From contig CM065882.1 in the NCBI GenBank assembly GCA_033439255.1, positions 2,790,001 to 2,854,000 on the forward strand: a stretch of DNA of 64,000 nt, in the 5' to 3' direction. The notes beneath the pieces were generated by a model, which was not told the DNA's origin, did no database searches, and worked only from the letters and a program-made list of their open reading frames with translations. The position numbers and the translations under genes are program-made. Origin of the DNA: Hericium rajendrae. Lineage: Eukaryota; Basidiomycota; Agaricomycetes; Russulales; Hericiaceae. Positions 58,676 through 64,000 of this stretch are shown here, piece by piece (position 1 is the first letter of the stretch; each line of letters opens with the position of its first letter).

Positions 58676-58956
58676 ATGCTTGATGTTTCTTCCTCGTGCT
58701 ATAGTGAACCCGATGTACAGTATTTATATGACGACGCACTCGTAATCAGCCTGTCACTTTGCGGTATGTATGGACATTCTTTCACTTGCTTTGCAGCTGA
58801 GTGTGGTTCTTCGGCGTTCCACGCCGATACTTCAGAACGAAGCCTCATCCACTTGACCTTGAAAGTCCCACAGCGATGAGGTATGTGGCCTTAAAAGACG
58901 ACCCCGTCACCCCACAGTAGGTGCATCTGCCTATCTTCCCCAGCAGACTGCAGACC

Positions 58957-60526
58957 ATGCCCGCCGTCACTTTTCCACCTGTTCCCCGCTGGGTGCCTGC
59001 ACCAGTCACTCAGAAAGATAGTGAGTCTTATTCGTCTGTCAGCATTGCTTCTACTGAAAGCCTCTGCAGTCGATTGGGCAGACCTCGCCATAATCGACTT
59101 CTCTAAGATCAAGACTCCTGAAGGTCTTGCCGAACAAGCCATAATCGCACGCGATGCCATGCACAAGCAGGGGTTTTTCTACGTCATCAATCATGGACTC
59201 GACCAAGCTCAGGTAGGCCTCCCTTAATTTTGGACGATACTTGAATTTGACGCATTGGAACAGGTCGATCGGATGTTCGACATAGCTACAGTCCCATTCG
59301 ATCAGGTCGGCGAAGATGAAAAGCAACGCTTTATCATGAATAGCAAGGCGACCGGCGAATACTACGGATATAAACCGCAGCAATACTGGGTATGACTTTC
59401 ATCTCCCTTATTTAGAACCCATGTCCCGCGTTAAACTTATCTACGTATCTAGCACATCGCGAATGGCGTCAAGGACAGAATTGAGAATTACGCCTGCAAG
59501 TTTCCTTGGCTTGCATTTCCGTTTTGTGCTGACATGCCTATAGTTCCTCGCGACGTTTCTCGTCGCCAGCATCCAGCTGCTTTGCAGCCGTTACTCCCAG
59601 AAATCCAGTCTTTCATCGAATTCACTCATCGAAACGTAATGAACGAAGTTGAAAGGTCAGACGATGTTCTAAACCAGCACGTTGCCGAGGTTTACGCTGA
59701 TCTTCAGGTTGCTCTCCATTGGACTGGAGCTGCCTGAGAACACGTTGCCAGACATGCACCCATACGATGAGACCAACCACTCATTCTGTGAGTACCTTAG
59801 TTGACATCAAAGTCACGGCCACGATGGCTGATTGAAAAGTAGTCCGGTTCATGGCTTAGTGGGTTGTCTTCGACGAACCTGAATTATTCCCTGGTAGCTT
59901 ACTATCTTGAACACCCTAGCAATCCGCGCCCTGAAGAAGATGAAGCAAAGTCCGGAGGTGTCTGGTTGAAAGGACATGCCGGTGAGTTGCTGCCTAGTCG
60001 TTTTTTCGTGGTTAACCGCTCAAATTTGGTAGACCACACGAGTTTGTCCGCTCTCTGGAGTCAGCCTGTCACCGCGCTTCAGATCAAGGACCACGACGGC
60101 AACTGGCGTTACATCAAGCATATCGACAATGCCTTGGTAGTTCTGCCTCCTCTGACGTTGATCGATTCTAATCTCAGCCAGGTCATTAATTGTGGTGACA
60201 CAACTGAATACATCTCAGGCGGCTACTATAAGTCCGCTATCCATCGTGTAGTCAAGCCGCCCGAGGATCAGAACGGGTATCGGCGGGTCGGCATATTCTA
60301 CTTCCATTACACGTCGGACGACACCCTCTTGAAGCCTCTCTTGGAGAGCCCTGTTCTGCAGCGCGAAGGGCTGACCAAAGTCATCGACGGTCCCGCTCCG
60401 ACGCAGGAGGAATGGAGAAAGGCCAGAACTGCAAGCTACGGTGTGACTGACCTTAAGAAGAGCCCTATGGAGCAGGGTATCGAGTATGAGATCCTCAACG
60501 GGGTTCAAGTCAAGCATTACAGTTAA
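58957..60526 (+). CDS. 2-oxoglutarate/Fe(II) oxygenase (isopenicillin N synthase-like), tandem copy 2
   Basis: Intact-looking member of the tandem trio, about 365 residues. It starts MPAVTFPPVPRWVPAPVTQK. Seen in order: DWADLAIIDFSKIKTPEGLA, KQGFFYVINHGLDQAQ, VPFDQVGEDEKQRFIMNSKA, VPRDVSRRQHPAALQPLLPE, LELPENTLPDMHPYDETNHS, an intron between RFMA-Y and NPRPEEDEAKSG, then GVWLKGHA-D-HTSLSALWSQ (HxD ligands across an intron), ALQIKDHDGNWRYIKHIDNA, NCGDTTEYISGGYYKSAIHR and the C terminus NGVQVKHYS. Intron positions match copies 1 and 3. Relatives include plant-like and fungal IPNS/flavonol-synthase-type enzymes; the substrate is unknown. No signal peptide. Confidence 0.85.
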
Positions 60527-60931
60527 ATCTATGACATACTGAATCTCCAACTCGCCTTCCCAATTTTCCGTCGCCTGTTATATATGGAATACTGCATGTA
60601 CGATTAGCGAAGCAGAATTTTCTAGCCTTATCCACCATGTACTCTATAAATGATTTTGACGAGCTGTGTTTGCCCTTGATCATAAACTGCGAGCTTGCAG
60701 AAACGGAATGAGAATAGTGATGACTTATCCGAGTCGTGAGGAGCGGAACGCCGCCTTGCAACACGGTCAGATGTCCGGGGTCGATGGGAACGCAATACAC
60801 GATAAATATGTTGCCATCCGCACCCGCGGTCGACTTCGAAGTTCATATAGCAGTCCAACCACCCATGTGAGACGCCATTCACCCAGTTCGTAGTACCACA
60901 CCGGCGTATCAGCGAACAGTGTCTAGCAAGT
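60527..60931. other. Spacer between oxygenase copies 2 and 3
   Basis: About 400 bases of 3' UTR and promoter. No gene recognised. Confidence 0.5.
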
Positions 60932-62518
60932 ATGCCTGCTATCACCATGCCGCCGATCCCTCAGTGGAAGCCTGCGCCGCCTACAGAAGCAGAACGTACG
61001 CTGGAATCTCGCCGAGACTTGCAATTGCATCTGACATCACGTTTCCAGTTGATTGGGCTCAGCTTGAAATTATCGATCTTGCCCAGGTTCACACGCCGGA
61101 AGGTAGGGCGGAGCAAGCCAGAAAAGCTAGGGATGCACTGCACAAGCAGGGGTTTTTCTATGTAGTAAACCATGGACTCGAGCAAAACCAGGTAGGTAGC
61201 AACTTCTGAACGTGGAGCACTAAGTAGAAGATAACGAAACACGCATGCGGCAGGTCGAACGTATGTTCGATATAGCCTCTGTGCCATTTACCCAGGTTGA
61301 GCCCGAGGAGAAGAAGATATATGAGGCCAAGATCAAGGAGACGGGTACATTCATGGGTTATAAACCTCTTCAGTACTGGGTGAGCTTCTAAACACACTTG
61401 GTGGAACCTTGGCATGCTGACCGGGAACTGTAGCATATTGCAAACGGCGTGAGAGACAGACTCGAGCATTATAATCGTGAGTCTATGCCGAACATCTCAA
61501 TTACGTTTCATTTGCTTAGTCTTCATCCTCAAGTCAATCGGAACGTCGACTTGAAGCAGCATCCAGCTGCGTTGCGACCATTGTTACCGGAAATACGATC
61601 CTTCATCAAGTTCAATCATGAAAGGGCCGTTCACGAGCTCGACAGGTGAGAATGGAATATCGACATTTCCACCCTCCGGCCTAATGTTGTCGACTTTAGG
61701 CTCCTAGCCCTTGGGCTGGAACTCCCCGAAGATGCTTTGGTCAAACTGCATGAGTTTGGCGAGAAGAATCACTCGTATTGCAAGTGACTCACCTTGAAGT
61801 TCAACGCCATGACTAATGCCCGATACAGGTCGTTTCATCATGTAGTAAGATTCCTATTGTCAGCGCTGTTCCGAGGCCAGATATGCTGATGCGAAAGCCA
61901 AGCCACCCGCGTCCAGAAATGGAAGAGGAACAGACCGAGGGCGTTTGGTTGAAGGGGCATGCCGGTGTGTTCTACGACATGATTCGCTACAACATCTCAC
62001 ATGACAAACAGACCAGACGAGTCTCAGCATCCTCTGGAGTCAACCTGTAGCTGCGCTGCAGATACGAGACGCGGATGAAAAATGGAGATGGGTGAAGCAC
62101 ATAGAAAACGCACTCGTGAGCATCCTTGAAACCATCACGTCTGAATGCTTGCGAGTTACAATTTCGTATCCAGATTGTAAACTGTGGTGATGCCCTCGAA
62201 ATGCTTTCAGGTGGATTTTACAAGTCTGCGATCCACCGTGTCGTCCAACCGCCGGAGGATCAGCGGGGGTACAAACGACTGGGCGTCATCTATTTCTGCT
62301 ACGCGGATGACGACGTGCAACTTGAGCCACTCATGGATAGCCCTGTTCTTCAACAGGTCGGCGCGATTAGACGTGCTCCAGAGGGCCAGGCGCCTTTGAT
62401 GGAGGTCTGGAGAAAAGCGAGAACGGCGGCTTATGGTACGTCGGAACTGAAGAAAAGTGCGGAGAAAGGTATCGAGGAGGAAGTGGTAGCTGGTATTCGT
62501 GTGAAGCACTTCAATTGA
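60932..62518 (+). CDS. 2-oxoglutarate/Fe(II) oxygenase (isopenicillin N synthase-like), tandem copy 3
   Basis: Third tandem member, more diverged. It starts MPAITMPPIPQWKPAPPTEA and continues DWAQLEIIDLAQVHTPEGRA, KQGFFYVVNHGLEQNQ, FDIASVPFTQVEPEEKKIYE, HIANGVRDRLEHYN, QHPAALRPLLPEIRSFIKF, LELPEDALVKLHEFGEKNHS, RFIM-Y then HPRPEMEEEQTEGVWLKGHA, D-QTSLSILWSQPVAALQI, NCGDALEMLSGGFYKSAIHR, YFCYADDDVQLEPLMDSPVL and the end IRVKHFN. The HxD ligands again span an intron. The frame agrees throughout after splicing. No transporter or regulator is next to the trio. Confidence 0.85.
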
Positions 62519-62853
62519 TGTTTTCCGACAGCACAAAGAGAAAACGACGATATCACGTTACCAATATCGAGGACGAGTTGAATATGTATTATGTCTCCAG
62601 ACGTGTCGCGATAACTGTTATTTCTCCCATTCCGCCAGAACCTCAGCAGAATTGAGGAAGTTTGTCATGTTGTGGAAGTCTAGGATATGTATGAGACAAA
62701 GCAGTCCAGCAAGCTTCCCAAATAGTTACGAACCGTCTGGTATAGCAGTAATATTGTCACGTTTGAGTTGTAGGAGAAGCTTCGAAGCCAATGTGTATTG
62801 TGGCCAAGCAGCTGCGATAGATCATCAGAATCAATTATAGCATACACGAGAGT
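62519..62853. other. Convergent spacer
   Basis: About 335 bases, AT-rich, between the third oxygenase and the 3' end of the esterase gene. No gene recognised. Confidence 0.5.
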
Positions 62854-64000
62854 TCACGCACGACCCGGGTGAAGATCGTTTATGAAGTTAAGATAGAAAT
62901 CGAGCCAGGTATTTGCAAACTCTGTTTCAACGGCGGCCGCTGGCACGGGCCCAAAGAGTAAAGGCAATTCCGAGGCATGAGCGACTGCAACGATTTAATT
63001 TCTATATTTCCACATAGAGGATGTATATTTCTCACCTCCCAGTGTGATATTATTGCCAGGTATGAATTCTCTGAAATGGTAGGCAAAAACAGGCTGCAAG
63101 GGCGCTGCGTGCTCGAAGAAACGCCTTCGGGAAGCTAAAACATGTTGTCGCCGTACCACGCAGAGGCTCTGTCGAACAGAGAATCACCGGTATTGAACGG
63201 GGCACCTTGGCTGGAATCATTTGCCGGATACAGCGTTCTAATTGTAGTCAAAACATCGGAAGTGACCTTCGTCTGGTCAATGACCGAAGCAAGGATGAAC
63301 TGATCAAAAGCGATGTCTTGAGCGTCACCGACGAGGTTACGACCAAGCAATGATTCGGAAAAAGTTGCTCCTTCATTTAGCTTTTGGTTCACTCAGCAAA
63401 GAAAGCAGATTGGACGAATTGCGACCTACGTTCGTTCCGGCGATCATCGGCACATGAAGGAAATCGCCGTTGGCAATTTTTGTTGATGCGCGGACGGGAG
63501 AAAAACTATCAGGCGCGATTGTGGGCTCCCAAAACTGATGATTGAGAGTCGCAGCTATCATGGCGTTGCTAAAATTGACCAAAGGCTAGTAGCACATGAC
63601 CCATCAGCGGAAACTCGAATGGCAAGGATTAAGCCATCCTTGCCTCAAATGGGGCTTCTTGTAGACATTTGAATGCATTGGGTCCTGCCGTGCACCCAGT
63701 CGCATTGAGGATAAGATCAAAAGGTTTGCCGGGAAGATCGAAGGTACTAGGTGGCGGAGAGTTCTTGCTAATGAGAATATTCAGTACAGCATGCAGGAAG
63801 GCTCCGAAATTTGAAGGTATACAATGGACCGGTGAAAGAATCCATAATGCTTGCACGAAATAGCGGACGAGATGCAGGGAAGATAATTTGTGCCCCCACG
63901 CTGCCGGCACCGGCAGACTAGATAGATGTTTGTTGATACAAGGTGAGGACATCCGATCGGTTAAAAGCTTACCTGACCCCAGATAGTAACCTGAAGTGTC
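62854..64000 (-). CDS. Type-B carboxylesterase/lipase, C-terminal part (gene runs off the right edge)
   Basis: C-terminal half of an alpha/beta-hydrolase of the carboxylesterase type-B family, usually secreted in fungi. Blocks seen on the minus strand in order: KPFDLILNATGCTAGPNAF, LQEAPFEA, NHQFWEPTIAPDSFSPVRA, KIANGDFLHVPMIAGTN, LNEGATFSESLLGRN, SVIDQTKVTSDVLTTIRTLY, NDSSQGAPFNTGDSLFDRAS, YGDNMF, PLQPVFAYHFREFIPGNN, and GVAHASELPLLFGPVP with the catalytic His (AHASEL) before the stop at 62854. The Glu-region is in the IAGTNLNEG-type segment. The catalytic Ser motif (GESAG) and N terminus lie beyond 64000. Several introns. Confidence 0.85.

Noticed and set aside
1-64000. Retroelements, DNA transposons, CRISPR arrays, rRNA or bacterial operons
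   Set aside because: No reverse transcriptase, integrase, transposase, terminal repeats, spaced direct repeats or rRNA segments were seen on reading both strands.

Overview
The window is nuclear DNA of a filamentous basidiomycete, most likely an agaricomycete (wood- or litter-decay type). Genes are dense and on both strands. They are split by many GT-AG introns, mostly 45-75 nt, and there are no operons or Shine-Dalgarno sites. The families fit this placement: an exo-beta-1,3-galactanase of the Phanerochaete GH43+CBM35 type, DUF6593 proteins, a PriB-like Zn2Cys6 regulator, an expanded G-alpha protein and a phosphoketolase/acetate kinase pair. Exons were joined by eye from reading frame, splice dinucleotides and family conservation.

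Layout. 0.4-7.3 kb: actin-capping protein beta (+), PPIL3-type cyclophilin (-), divergent G-alpha protein (+), ASTRA subunit Asa1 (-). 7.8-16.1 kb: Fus1-like membrane SH3 protein (-), MFS sugar porter (-), a second single-pass membrane protein (-), NmrA-like NAD(P)-binding protein (-). 17.3-27.2 kb: PriB-like Zn2Cys6 transcription factor (+), then two tandem IucA/IucC-type (NRPS-independent) siderophore synthetases (+). 27.5-35.9 kb: GH43 galactanase (-), Inn1/Fic1-like C2 protein with a repeat-rich tail (-), Frag1/DRAM/Sfk1 membrane protein (-), DsbA/FrnE-like oxidoreductase (-). 35.9-39.2 kb: no gene recognised. 39.2-50.4 kb: Yck-type casein kinase I (+), a small probable mitochondrial protein (-), and the divergent acetate kinase (-)/phosphoketolase (+) pair. 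51-52.7 kb: two DUF6593 genes in tandem (+). 54-56.2 kb: DENND6-like protein (-). 57.1-62.5 kb: three tandem 2-oxoglutarate/Fe(II) oxygenases (+). 62.9-64 kb: 3' part of a type-B carboxylesterase (-), running off the edge.

Functional links. Phosphoketolase makes acetyl-phosphate from xylulose-5-P or fructose-6-P, and acetate kinase turns it into acetate plus ATP; the two genes face away from each other across one 0.9 kb promoter region. The two siderophore synthetases carry the family motifs, and GATA-type sites matching the fungal iron-repressor consensus lie in introns of the first gene and upstream of the second. This suggests a small iron-regulated carboxylate-siderophore locus, which is the most unusual content of the window.

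Caveat. In about ten otherwise conserved host genes the frame slips by one base at one or more points, often in or beside a homopolymer. Most of these slips look like a missing base. This is more easily explained by assembly indels than by widespread gene decay, but for the first oxygenase copy and the second siderophore synthetase true decay cannot be excluded.
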